In this document: piece by piece, positions 54,880 through 63,556 of the stretch
Numbering within the stretch: position 1 is the first letter of the stretch
Layout of the letters: each line of letters begins with the position of its first letter
Source: Bactericera cockerelli
Taxonomy: Eukaryota > Arthropoda > Insecta > Hemiptera > Triozidae
DNA length: 64,000 bases
Assembly: GCA_024516035.1 (NCBI GenBank)
Contig: CM044965.1
Coordinates: 27,418,425 to 27,482,424 of the forward strand
Direction of reading: 5' to 3'
Program-made: the position numbers and the translations under genes
Notes under the pieces: model-generated
Seen by the model: only the letters and a program-made list of their open reading frames with translations
What the model was told of the DNA's origin: nothing
Databases searched by the model: none

Positions 54880-55787
54880 CTCACAAACTTAGATCTCAAT
54901 CAAGATTTGAGGAAATCAAAGTTAGCTAAATTAGGCGTCCATGAAAGTAATTCAGTGGTAGTATTTTAAACCTGAATTTGCCAGTTTATAATTAACAGCT
55001 TTTAAAAGTACTTTAAAAAAAAAACACTCAAAACATTCACAGCTTGGAGGCAAAATTTTAACGATCAACAGGTTTAAATTTCATTCACAAAAGTAACTCC
55101 TATAAAAATCCGTTAGAGCGTTTATTACACGAAACTTTCAAATATTCGTTAAAAGTGCTAAATGTGTTACTACTAAACTGTTTACAATCACAAAAACTTC
55201 CTCTCTGCCATTGACTAAAAATCACTTTTTTATCCTTGAGAAACATCGAATGAACGAGCACTTCTTCAAGAACAAAAATTTCAGGGAATTTCTTTCCAGG
55301 ACTTCTGGAAAGCATGTGATGAGATTTGAATGTTGAGGAAAACTAAAGGAACAGGAAAGTTTTGTTAGCGAGCAGGAAAATGTATTTCTGTTGCGACTGG
55401 GGAACTTTTCGAGTTTGTGTGGAAAAAGAAGGATGGTTTTTCCTGCCCTCCTCCACATATTTCCGAAATATTTCTACGGGGTGCCTCAGGGCAATATTAA
55501 TAGCCAACGTCGGATTCACAATTTTGAGTCACATCTTACATTTCCTCACTTAAAACAATACGCTAGACCTAGGTCCACAGAGGTATAGCACAATAGTTCT
55601 ACTATTTATTTCTCCGTTAGACTTGATCAATCAATCAAATCAATCTTCATTGTGAAAAGTATACAGATTGGTATGTGTTCACTGGATTTTCAAGTAGGTA
55701 CTCATTGAGTATAAAAAAGTGAAATATGTAGGTCCTAGAAAACTAATTTTTGTCCTCTTCAGATATGAGTATGAGTTATTTCACAGA
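54880..55787. other. No supported gene; several open frames on both strands
   Basis: Frames at 55100-55315 and 55222-55458 (minus) and 55362-55553 and 55391-55588 (plus) overlap and cannot all be real. None is recognised. A small A-run lies at 55014-55023. Confidence 0.35.
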
Positions 55788-55860
55788 TTGGACTGCCCGG
55801 GGTTCAGAGATCATGAGTTCGATCCTCAGTTTGTACAGAATTTTATTTCAATTTTTAGTT
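55788..55860 (+). mobile_element. SINE family D head fragment
   Basis: 'actgcccggggttcagagatcatgagttcgatcctcag' keeps the B box (agttcgatcct) and the 'agagatc.tgagttcgat' signature of family D. A matching tail lies about 400 bp downstream at 56255, so the element may have been split. Confidence 0.5.
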
Positions 55861-56254
55861 GTATGAGTTTCAATTTTTAGTTTTCTCTCCTCTCATTCTC
55901 TTTCTATCTTTGTTAGTTATCTAGAGTGGACTTTGGTTATTAATAAGAACGTCTACTTCATAGATGTCTTGTGATCCACCCTTTATCTCAACTCGGTCAC
56001 CCTCCCTTCTTATCTTGAAATATTTTCTTTTATTTTTCTCTTTTTCTGCACTTGTTTTTTTTCTCTCTCCCTTAGGTATGCACGTATGTGTCACACTCAC
56101 AATGTTTCTCTTTGGGTGAGATTATCCTATGGGACATTGAGGGTGTAGATTTTAAAATACAATATTGAATTGAGTTGCTCTGACGTCACGATTTGTTGTT
56201 CTTCTGACTGCGGAACTATAAGTAAAGATACTTGAGTAGACTGTGATTTATTTT
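55861..56254. other. Pyrimidine-rich segment between D head and D tail
   Basis: CT-rich text with no recognised repeat or gene. Candidate insertion into a SINE. Confidence 0.35.
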
Positions 56255-56391
56255 CAAGCCTTTCCAGCCCAACCCAGGCTGGGTGAGATGTGGGTAAGTG
56301 ATACGATTCTATGCTAATGAGGGGTAAAACCCCGTCCTAAATACATAACTCAAAAAGAGGACGTTAAAACCAAATAGAATCAATAACAGTA
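56255..56391 (+). mobile_element. SINE family D central domain and tail type 1
   Basis: 'cccaacccaggctgggtgagatgtgggtaag', 'tgatacgattctatgctaatgaggggtaaaac', 'gaggacgttaaaaccaaatagaatca'. A hAT MITE sits immediately downstream. Confidence 0.8.
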
Positions 56392-56399
56392 GCCTAGAC

Positions 56400-56890
56400 C
56401 AGCGGTCGGCAACCTGGGGTCCGCGGACCCCCGGGGGTCCGCGAGAGCTAAATATTGGGGGTCCGCGAAGCCATTTCAGGATTTAAAAAAAGAAGAAGAA
56501 AAATAGCTTATGAACTCTAATCATAAATAGTCCGAAGTACCCTACTTCCCTCTAACTCTCTATCTCTAGCATCCGCATGCAAGTCCAAACCTGAGTTTTC
56601 TCTTGTTTCTCCCGTCTCGGAGTCTCGGGAATCCCAATTCATAGTGAATGTTTAAGTTCTCCTTGATTTGTGCGTTAGGTAGGTGGTAGGTCAGTGATTA
56701 ATTTTCTTTTCGTTTTATTTTCGTTTTCTTGTTTCAATAAAGAACCAAATCCATTAAGAATCTTAATAACCATTTACTTATCTACCTACTTTTCTTTCAT
56801 ACCCCCCCCCCCCCCCCTGTAATGTGGGGGTCCCTTTTTTTTTCGAGATAAGCTAGGGGTCCGCGTAGTTCAAAAGGTTGCCGACTGCTG
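56400..56890. mobile_element. 491-bp hAT-type MITE with 8-bp target duplication
   Basis: Ends 'cagcggtcggcaacct' and 'aggttgccgactgctg' form the terminal inverted repeat. 'gcctagac' is repeated exactly at 56392-56399 and 56891-56898. Subterminal 'ggtccgcgg' palindromes near the left end (56420-56470) and 'aggggtccgcg' near the right end are typical of hAT elements. Poly(C) at 56803-56817. No transposase frame. Confidence 0.95.
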
Positions 56891-57210
56891 GCCTAGACAA
56901 TGGATCCTGGCGTATGGACGCCCAGATCCATTGACGTATAATCTTCTCACCGTATGTGCCAATTGTGCCATATTACATAGAAATTTATTATTAGTAATTT
57001 ATTTGGAGTATGTCAATGATTTTTTTTAATGTAACCTTCTTTCTCTTTATCCTGGATTACTTCGGGGTAGGAAATTTTGAAAAAGTATAGAAAGCCTGCG
57101 GATCCTAACGCCACCGTCAGGCACCGGCACCGCTAGTTTCAGAAAAAGTTAATTCAGATTAACAAAAGTCAAGCCTGAGGATTCTGACGAAGCTTAAACT
57201 TAGTACATGT
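56891..57210. other. No recognised feature
   Basis: Small GC patch at 57095-57135. Nothing supported. Confidence 0.35.
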
Positions 57211-57305
57211 TTTTTTTTGTTATCATACTTATGTTAATCGCTTTCGTGATATCACAACTACTCAAACTCGCTTTACCAAATCTAGGCTGAAATCTAGACT
57301 GAAAT
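57211..57305 (-). mobile_element. SINE family B body, 5'-truncated, with oligo(T)-side tail
   Basis: Minus strand: 'agatttggtaaagcgagtttgagtagttgtgatatcacgaaagcgattaacat', then an A-run (T9 on plus, 57211-57218). 'ctaggctgaaat' is duplicated at its upstream edge. Confidence 0.75.
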
Positions 57306-57499
57306 TGGTGGTATCCATGTATTAAGAAAAATGATTTATTTTGTAAATTTCTATGGGGAATCTATTTAGGATCACAAAAGAATCTGAATTTGGCTGAAAG
57401 TAAATTAACTCAATGCAAAAGTTCGAACACTTTTTGGAGAGCTTCGAAAATCTTTTAACGAGTGTGTTCGTTGCTTAGAAGAAGGAAAAGAAAAAGAAG

Positions 57500-57533
57500 A
57501 TGAAGATGCTAAGTAAGAAGAAGAAGAAGATGC

Positions 57534-57566
<33 letters not shown>

Positions 57567-57614
57567 TGCAAAGTAAGAAGAAGAAGAAGAAGATGCAAAG
57601 TAAGAAGAAGAGTG
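57500..57614 (+). repeat. (AAG)n-based minisatellite
   Basis: Units of (gaa)n followed by 'gatgcaaagtaa', four times, with variable (gaa)n length. The Ser/Tyr/Leu-rich minus frame here is its translation. Confidence 0.85.
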
Positions 57615-57962
57615 ACCGGTCCAGCCCATAAATAAGCGAGCCAAGGGGAATGACCCCAACCAGGAATTAAGACACTCTGGCCGTGTGGACGAATGTTTTC
57701 CTCGTGATTTTTTGGCAATGAAATTTTATTATAGCAATGAAATTTTATCCACTTTCAAAATCATCCGAATTAATTGTGGTCGCTGTGTCACATGATTTTT
57801 TTTTTTTTTTTTTTTTGAAGCAGAAGCAACTTCAATGTTTTTTTCCTGGGTTTTGAGCTTTGAAAATTGCAAGGAAATAATTATAGTGATAGAAAGACGG
57901 ACCAACATACAACGGGCAGATTGAAAGTCGAAGCCTCAAGAGATTACAAGACATTAGAACTA
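57615..57962. other. No recognised feature apart from a T run
   Basis: T-run at 57799-57817. Nothing else supported. Confidence 0.35.
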
Positions 57963-58180
57963 GCCAGCGTCGATGGCGCGTTGAATGCACCGGTTCTTGT
58001 AGGATCACCGTAGGTAAGCAACGTCCAGTGAGGTGAAGACTTTGTGATGCTGTCATTCCGGCTCAACCCAGGCTGGGTGAGGTTAATGTGGGTAGCACGT
58101 TTGTGAGTTTCCTGCGAATGATGGACAACACCCCCGTCGTGATATGACCATACAATTGAAAACAACGTTAAACCCATTTT
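57963..58180 (+). mobile_element. 5S rRNA-headed SINE, copy 1, tail type 2
   Basis: The head (57963-58050) aligns along most of a 5S rRNA: 'gccagcgtcgatggcgcg', 'ttgaatgcaccggttcttg', 'ggatcaccgtaggtaagca', 'acgtccagtgaggtgaagact', including the region of the internal A box. It is joined to 'caacccaggctgggtgaggt', 'taatgtgggtagc' (the family D central domain) and tail type 2 'gtttgtgagtttcctgcgaa', 'cacccccgtcgtgatatgac', 'cgttaaaccc'. Confidence 0.88.
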
Positions 58181-58574
58181 CTTTTATACAAAATATATAT
58201 GTATACATTAAGTGTATTGTGATCAGATTAATATTTAAGTTTTACCAATGAAAGTTGCTGGTATAAATGTTTATCTAGATATTATGTTCGGAAGCAATGT
58301 AATAGACACACATATCCCAAAGCTTCTCAAACTGGTAGAAAAAAAGTTTAAAAATCTCCTATACAGAATTAATATTGCTGGAGAAGTGTTTAGTTATTAG
58401 GAACCTATACGAACTTTGTAGGCGGCGTGTGTAGTGATATATCTCTAATGATATTTAATAATCATTGTAACAGTGCAAATTTGGATCTCGATCTCACTTT
58501 GGAACAATTTATACAAAGATGTAGGGAGGGCCTGGATATAGGTCTTTAGTCTGTATGCAGTGTCCCTTAAACCT
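58181..58574. other. No recognised feature
   Basis: AT-rich spacer. Confidence 0.3.
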
Positions 58575-58736
58575 GTTTATTATTATTATTATACAACGCT
58601 TTATTAGGTATAAATGGACATTATGTACATAGAAATAATTAATTTAACAATGAAAAAAATGGAAACAATATATACAATGAAAAAGAATAGAAAATATAAA
58701 ACAAAAACAAAAGTCCTAACTAAAGGGCGGGGTTAT
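58575..58736 (-). mobile_element. 3' tail of a non-LTR retrotransposon
   Basis: Minus strand: 'ataaccccgccctttagtta' (exact 24-bp match to 40659-40682), 'ttcattgtatatattgtttc', 'cattttttcattgtt', 'tacataatgtccatttatac', 'ctaataaagcgttgtataataata'. Parallels 43800-43965 throughout. Confidence 0.6.
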
Positions 58737-58778
58737 AGTGTGTGTTTGTGTTAAACATACACAAACAAACACTATAAC
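58732..58778. repeat. Inverted repeat with 20-bp arms, one mismatch
   Basis: 'gttatagtgtgtgtttgtgt' against 'acacaaacaaacactataac', 7-bp loop. Overlaps the start of the retroelement tail. Confidence 0.85.
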
Positions 58779-59286
58779 TCGAGAACAGCAAGTCTTAAAC
58801 ATGGGTTTTACCCGTCGATTTGTTAAAGTAAATGAAAAGTCGGATTAATCTGAAATTTTCCATCAATACCAAGGACTCAGTGCGGTTATGCGCTATCCAA
58901 AAAGTCCATTTTTTAAGAATTGAGCTTTTAAATGAGCGTTTTCTAATACTATTAATATATATAATTTAAATTGATGATTTCACCATTTTATTTTTTAACT
59001 TCTTATTCGAATACCAGAAGAAAAATTCTGCCGTCTTGTATTCTAGCAAAGTTATTTAGGAAAAAACTTATAAAATATAAAATATAAATAAATGAAAAAA
59101 TACCGATGACACAAGCCGCGTTATCTGTTCGAAGGTATCGTATGCGAAGATAATGGGGTATTTCATTATAAATGCTAGATAAATGTAAGGGAATTAAATA
59201 TGTTTTGTAACGTTAGCCCTGAGCCGCAGAAAGCATCCTGAATAATAATAATAATAATAACCCTATCGGCTATCGGGGTTTATTTT
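58779..59286. other. No recognised feature
   Basis: AAT triplets at 59242-59260. Otherwise nothing supported. Confidence 0.35.
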
Positions 59287-59405
59287 TTTCCCTGATTAAT
59301 GTGTGACCACATCATAATAAGACTCTGAGGGTTAGGTGGTAGAAAATGATTTGAGCATTAACCTCGCCTGGTAGTTACCTTCCACTAAAGAGTATTTTTT
59401 TCTTC
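59287..59405 (+). mobile_element. SINE family C body, 5'-truncated
   Basis: 'gtgtgaccacatcataataagactctgagg', 'ttaggtggtagaaaatg', 'attaacctcgcctggtagttaccttccact'. Head missing. Confidence 0.75.
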
Positions 59406-59526
59406 TTGTAATGAGTGTGAATATTTGATCTGTTTTCTTTTATATAGGGCGGAAATCGTCTGAGAATCTTGTCTGTAGTGGAGGTTGCAGCCTTTTGCCT
59501 GAGTTGGAGGCGGGGTAATAATTATT

Positions 59527-59634
59527 ACTCAAATAAATGATGAAAAATTCATGCACTGGTTGCGATTTTAACCTGCAGATTCCTTCGCTACCTGGATTAT
59601 CATACTAGCGCCTTAACCACTTAACTACCAATGT
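59527..59634 (-). mobile_element. SINE family C head, 3'-truncated
   Basis: Minus strand: 'tggtagttaagtggttaaggcgctag', 'atgataatccaggtagcgaaggaatc', B box lost (ctgcaggttaaaatc), 'gcatgaatttttcatc'. It faces the truncated plus-strand copy 120 bp away. Confidence 0.7.
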
Positions 59635-59706
59635 AAAAATAGTTATAATTAATAAGTGACACTTTCTTAGGCCGTTTCGATGACTTAGGATAAGCTACGA
59701 CCAGCA

Positions 59707-59872
59707 AGGTGATTATTTCGCGATGCTAGCTGCACCCTGCCCAACTCAGGCTGGGTTAAGTTAATGTGGGTAGCTGATACGATTCCCAGCGAATGGAGGT
59801 TGAAACCACATTCCTTACTATCTCGCATCAGGACGTTAAAACCAAATAGAATGAACTGGTCACAATAGATAT
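59707..59872 (+). mobile_element. SINE with shared central domain and tail type 1; head remnant probably 5S-derived
   Basis: 'aaggtgattatttcgcgatgctagctg' parallels the 3' part of the 5S-derived head at 61671-61697 (gaggtgaagacttcgtgcagatgctg). Then 'ccaactcaggctgggttaag', 'ttaatgtgggtagc', tail type 1 'tgatacgattcccagcgaatgg', 'catcaggacgttaaaaccaaat', 'aactggtcacaatagat'. Confidence 0.7.
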
Positions 59873-59997
59873 TATGGAGCTCTGTGTGATAATGGGGCTC
59901 TTCTTGTGGAACTCCAACCAGGCTATAATATTAATAATTGGTGGCATCCCAATACCTGAGAGCTCTTAAACTCTACAACATGGTTTAAAATTAGGGA

Positions 59998-60052
59998 ATC
60001 GGTGCGAACGACCTGTCTGTCAACAAGGTTAAAGCGCTTAAAAGGGAAAAAA
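59998..60052 (+). repeat. Dispersed repeat H, copy 2
   Basis: 'ggtgcgaacgacctgtctgtc' plus 'aacaaggttaaagcgcttaaaaggg'. See 12139. Followed by A-rich sequence. Confidence 0.5.
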
Positions 60053-60078
60053 ATGAGGTCAGACGCTCGAATGTAAGA

Positions 60079-60175
60079 GGATAAATCCATGAATTGGTTG
60101 AAATCACCAGCAAATAAATTCCCACACTAACTGGATTACCAGACTAGCTCCTTAATCACCTCGAAACCAATGCTC
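60079..60175 (-). mobile_element. SINE family C head fragment, diverged
   Basis: Minus strand: 'ggtttcgaggtgattaaggagctagtctggtaatccagttagtg', B box poor, 'ttcatggattta'. Confidence 0.6.
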
Positions 60176-60526
60176 CAAAGGGTTAATATTCTAATACGGA
60201 CATTATTATGTATACATCTCTGGAACACATTTATCTCCTGTAGCAGATAGTAATAATTATTATAATAATATACGTAATTATAATAGGTGTTATAATAACT
60301 ATCATAATAGGAGATGATGATGATTATATTCAGGCATAGGCTGAGGCAGAATTTATCGACCTTAAAAATGGTTTCGAATCTCAGAGTTCACGGTGTCGTT
60401 ATGTATGGATAGGACTTCTGGCCACAAGCAAATAGTATGTAACTGTTTTCCAACGGCCAGTATGAGAGATTTGTCTCACGGGTCTTTGCGTTCTAGAAGT
60501 CAAGGTTCACGCTCGTCTAGGTCATT
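60176..60526. other. No recognised feature
   Basis: AT-rich with TAATAAT simple sequence at 60250-60300. Confidence 0.3.
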
Positions 60527-60840
60527 ATTTTTTTATTTTTATTGAAAAAAAGATGAATGTTTCACAGCCTTTTATATTTAGTAGCCGTGAAAAGGAGCTA
60601 CTGAAGACGCTTGTGGTCTGTGTTGTAGCCTGCCCATGCCGTAGTATGCCTCCCCTCTGATGGCGAGAAGTGACACAATACTTCCCATTAGGTGCTGGGT
60701 CAGCATGAGCGCACCAGAAGGTATCCCTTACAAACAACTGTAACAAAATTTATAGTACAAATTTTTTGTCGGCATGGGGATCGAACCCGGGGACCTTCCG
60801 CATGGCAAGCGATGTTTAACCACTGAGCTATTCGTGCGCT
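60527..60840 (-). mobile_element. SINE family A copy with target duplication
   Basis: Same order as 12544: T-rich left edge, body, B box 'ggttcgatccc', A box 'tagctcagtgg', outer 'agcgcacga'. 'tcattatt' flanks both sides (60522-60529 and 60840-60847). Single-base deletions occur in the body and between the boxes. Confidence 0.9.
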
Positions 60841-60916
60841 CATTATTATTGCAAATTACAAAATCTTGTGTCTTTTACAAGATTTTGATTTAAAATACAT
60901 GGACATTGGACACTCA

Positions 60917-61115
60917 TAGTAGTCATCGTGGTTAAGAGGATAGTGCTCGCGACTTGAAATTTTGGAAAATATTGCTAATAGTATTTTCAAAATTTGAAGA
61001 AAAAAAATCGACACTTTTCTTGGATGTTACGTGGTCCATTCATACCTCGTGAGGAAAAATGAGTAGTTTTTGCAGGGATAGCGTCCAGTGAGGGCATCTT
61101 AGAGCCAGCGATGAG
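60917..61115 (+). mobile_element. SINE family F copy, third
   Basis: 'tagtagtcatcgtggttaagaggatagtgc' has a good A box-like stretch. About 70 bp of A-rich filler separates it from 'ggtccattcatacctcgtgaggaaaaatgagtag' and 'agcgtccagtgagggcatctta'. Confidence 0.65.
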
Positions 61116-61602
61116 TTACCTACTTAGAGAATAGATGTGAATGATATATAGAAACTCTCGCAAACATGACTTACTCTACAGACCAAAGTTTTTTCATACC
61201 CTGTTTAAAATTTAAGTGTGTCTACATTGAATCTTTTAGGCTGACCTTAATGGCAATATACATTTGGTTCTCATCCATTATTCCAAATTTAGAAACGTGA
61301 ACTTTTTCTACGCCATAAAAAATGTTTTGGATTCAGAAACATCTAAAACTTAGAAGATAGATTAGATGGCTATCATGCATGTCCAATGTCCATTGACCAA
61401 AAAACGTTGTTTTTTTTTTTCTTTAAAATAAATTAGACACTCTGACAACCATTGAAATGATCGACGATCCATATTGTTTATCTATCCTCTTTTTCTATCT
61501 CATCACAACTTTACCATTGTAGATTGTATTATAGGAAATTTGAAAAGAGGGTTTAACATTTTATTTATTGGAATCTTAAAAATCAGCAATCCAAATTGAA
61601 AT
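61116..61602. other. No recognised feature
   Basis: AT-rich, T-run at 61409-61420. Confidence 0.3.
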
Positions 61603-61812
61603 ACCAGCGTTGATGGCGCGCTGAATGCACTGGTTCTCACAAGATCACCGAAGTTAAGCAACGTCGAGCGAGGTGAAGACTTCGTGCAGATGCTGGAATT
61701 CCGGTCCAAACCAGGCTGGGTGAGGTTAATGTGGCTAGCAGTTTCCTACGAATGGAGGATAACACCCCTGTTGTAATACAACCATGCTGTTGAAAGCGAT
61801 GTTAAACTTGCT
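61603..61812 (+). mobile_element. 5S rRNA-headed SINE, copy 2, best-preserved 5S head
   Basis: 'accagcgttgatggcgcgct', 'gaatgcactggttctcacaa', 'gatcaccgaagttaagcaac', 'gtcgagcgaggtgaagactt' follow 5S rRNA closely, including the intact A-box region. Continues into 'aaccaggctgggtgaggtta', 'atgtggctagc', tail type 2 'agtttcctacgaatggagga', 'aacaccc', 'accatgctgttgaaagcgatgttaaac', and a poly(C) run (61816-61828). Confidence 0.9.
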
Positions 61813-61828
61813 TACCCCCCCCCCCCCC

Positions 61829-63474
61829 TTACTTTTACTTATTGTTCTATGCTAATTTTCAATTTGTTGTGTCTGACTGGCTAATATAGAGATAATGAGA
61901 AAGAGACTTGAAGAATTTATTATATCCACAAGAAATTGATTTGAATTCAAACCCACGTCTTCCTGTTAACCAGATCACACCACGCCATCACCCGCACCAT
62001 ACTGAAATGGCTTCGTAACCAATCATTAAATTGCGCCTTCAATTTTCAAAGAATACCGAACTGATTTTGTTTTCCTCCTTTTGACGTGGACCAAATCGTC
62101 GGAGCTTATTGTGTACCGGTTTGAAGGGGTTTTAATTAACCAGCACAAACGATTGACATCGATTTGTTAATGTACAAGATTTTTTAAGTGCATAAAAACT
62201 GTATTAATTTTCTTTTATTTAGTTTTGTTAACTCCAAAATTTATATGATTTTCAAATTTATATCACAACAGTGGCTTAAAACGATTGTGATATGATAGTA
62301 AAAGATAATAGATTTTCGAAAGAAAAAAAAAATATTTACTATGTACAGTTCTCTCTAGTCGTAAAATATTGTTTTATTTTTTAATACCGATTTAGAAATT
62401 TAGCAAATGGATTTTTTCCATAGTTTTATTGCAATATCTTATATATTTTTTATTCACATAATTTAATCCGGGAACATAACACAGAATGTCAACAAGTTTT
62501 GTTATAGCAAAGTATGTTTTGTAGATTCTCATTTCCACTTCCCTAATTTGAAATAAGTATCGAGAAACACCCCGTCTGGTAAAATATTGGGGAATCTTAG
62601 AAAATTTTCAGCATACATTTAGACACTTCCTTTATCGTCGTTACCAGATTAAAGGAAAAGATTATTTTTTATATACGACTTTGTTTTTAGTGAAAAGAGT
62701 CTGAATTTTTTTTATGTACCTATAAAGTAAATATTATTGTAAAGCTATTTTTCTTCTATTATAATTCATAATAATATGAAAAACTTTTAGGAAAATTAAC
62801 ATTCTTCCTTACACGGGTAAAACTTTGAAAGAGGAACTTGTTTTATGAATCTTTATTTCGACTGTCCTAGAGAGGAAGTCCATTACGCTAACAGTTTAGC
62901 GTCCATACTGAATTTCTAGTTAAGAGATTTATGATTAATCCAATTTCAGCTATCGCCGGGATCCCAAAGATGACTACATACAATTATCTTATAACATATG
63001 AATAAGTGAATATAATTTCAACTGGATACTGTAATATAAGAAGAAAAAGATTACATGATATACTCAATGTCTGGTCAATGGGTTAACGACCTGGTGCCAT
63101 ACCACTTCTTATACAATGATAGTAATAAATTTCAAGATAGTAAAAAAGAAAGATCTGATATCTCATGTCTGTCATGGGTTTAACACCTTGCCTATTCAAC
63201 ATCTGTTCCCCAGCATTACATAACATCATGTACAATTGTACATCCCATGTTATTACGATGTTTACCCTTTACTTAAAATTAACTGGATGCGTCCTCTGCA
63301 ACTAATATTATTATTATTTTATTTTTTATTTATATCAAAATCGGTTACTCGTACCAATTATTTGACAGTGAAAAAGCGACCATAATTTTCAAGGCATTAA
63401 CTTCCCCCCGGATTACAAGACAAATTATACATTTAAATTTAAATATTTTTTCTATATTTTATTTTGTAAATATT
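61829..63474. other. AT-rich interval, nothing recognised
   Basis: I see no gene, SINE or MITE. A small hairpin (acgctaacagtttagcgt) lies at 62886-62903. Confidence 0.4.
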
Positions 63475-63556
63475 GTTAATTTTTTTTATCTCTGTTATTA
63501 ATTTATTGTTGTTTGTTTTGTATATAAAAAAATAAAGTGTAAATAAATAAATACAA
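63475..63556 (+). mobile_element. Possible 3' terminus of a non-LTR retrotransposon
   Basis: T-rich 3' region ending 'aaaaaaataaagtgtaaata' plus 'aataaata' has the form of a retroelement polyadenylation end with short A/T repeats. No coding part is seen upstream. Confidence 0.35.

Noticed and set aside
61603..61697. Functional 5S rRNA gene
   Set aside because: The 3' third of the 5S sequence is degenerate, there is no oligo(T) terminator at the 5S end, and a repeated SINE body follows in each copy.
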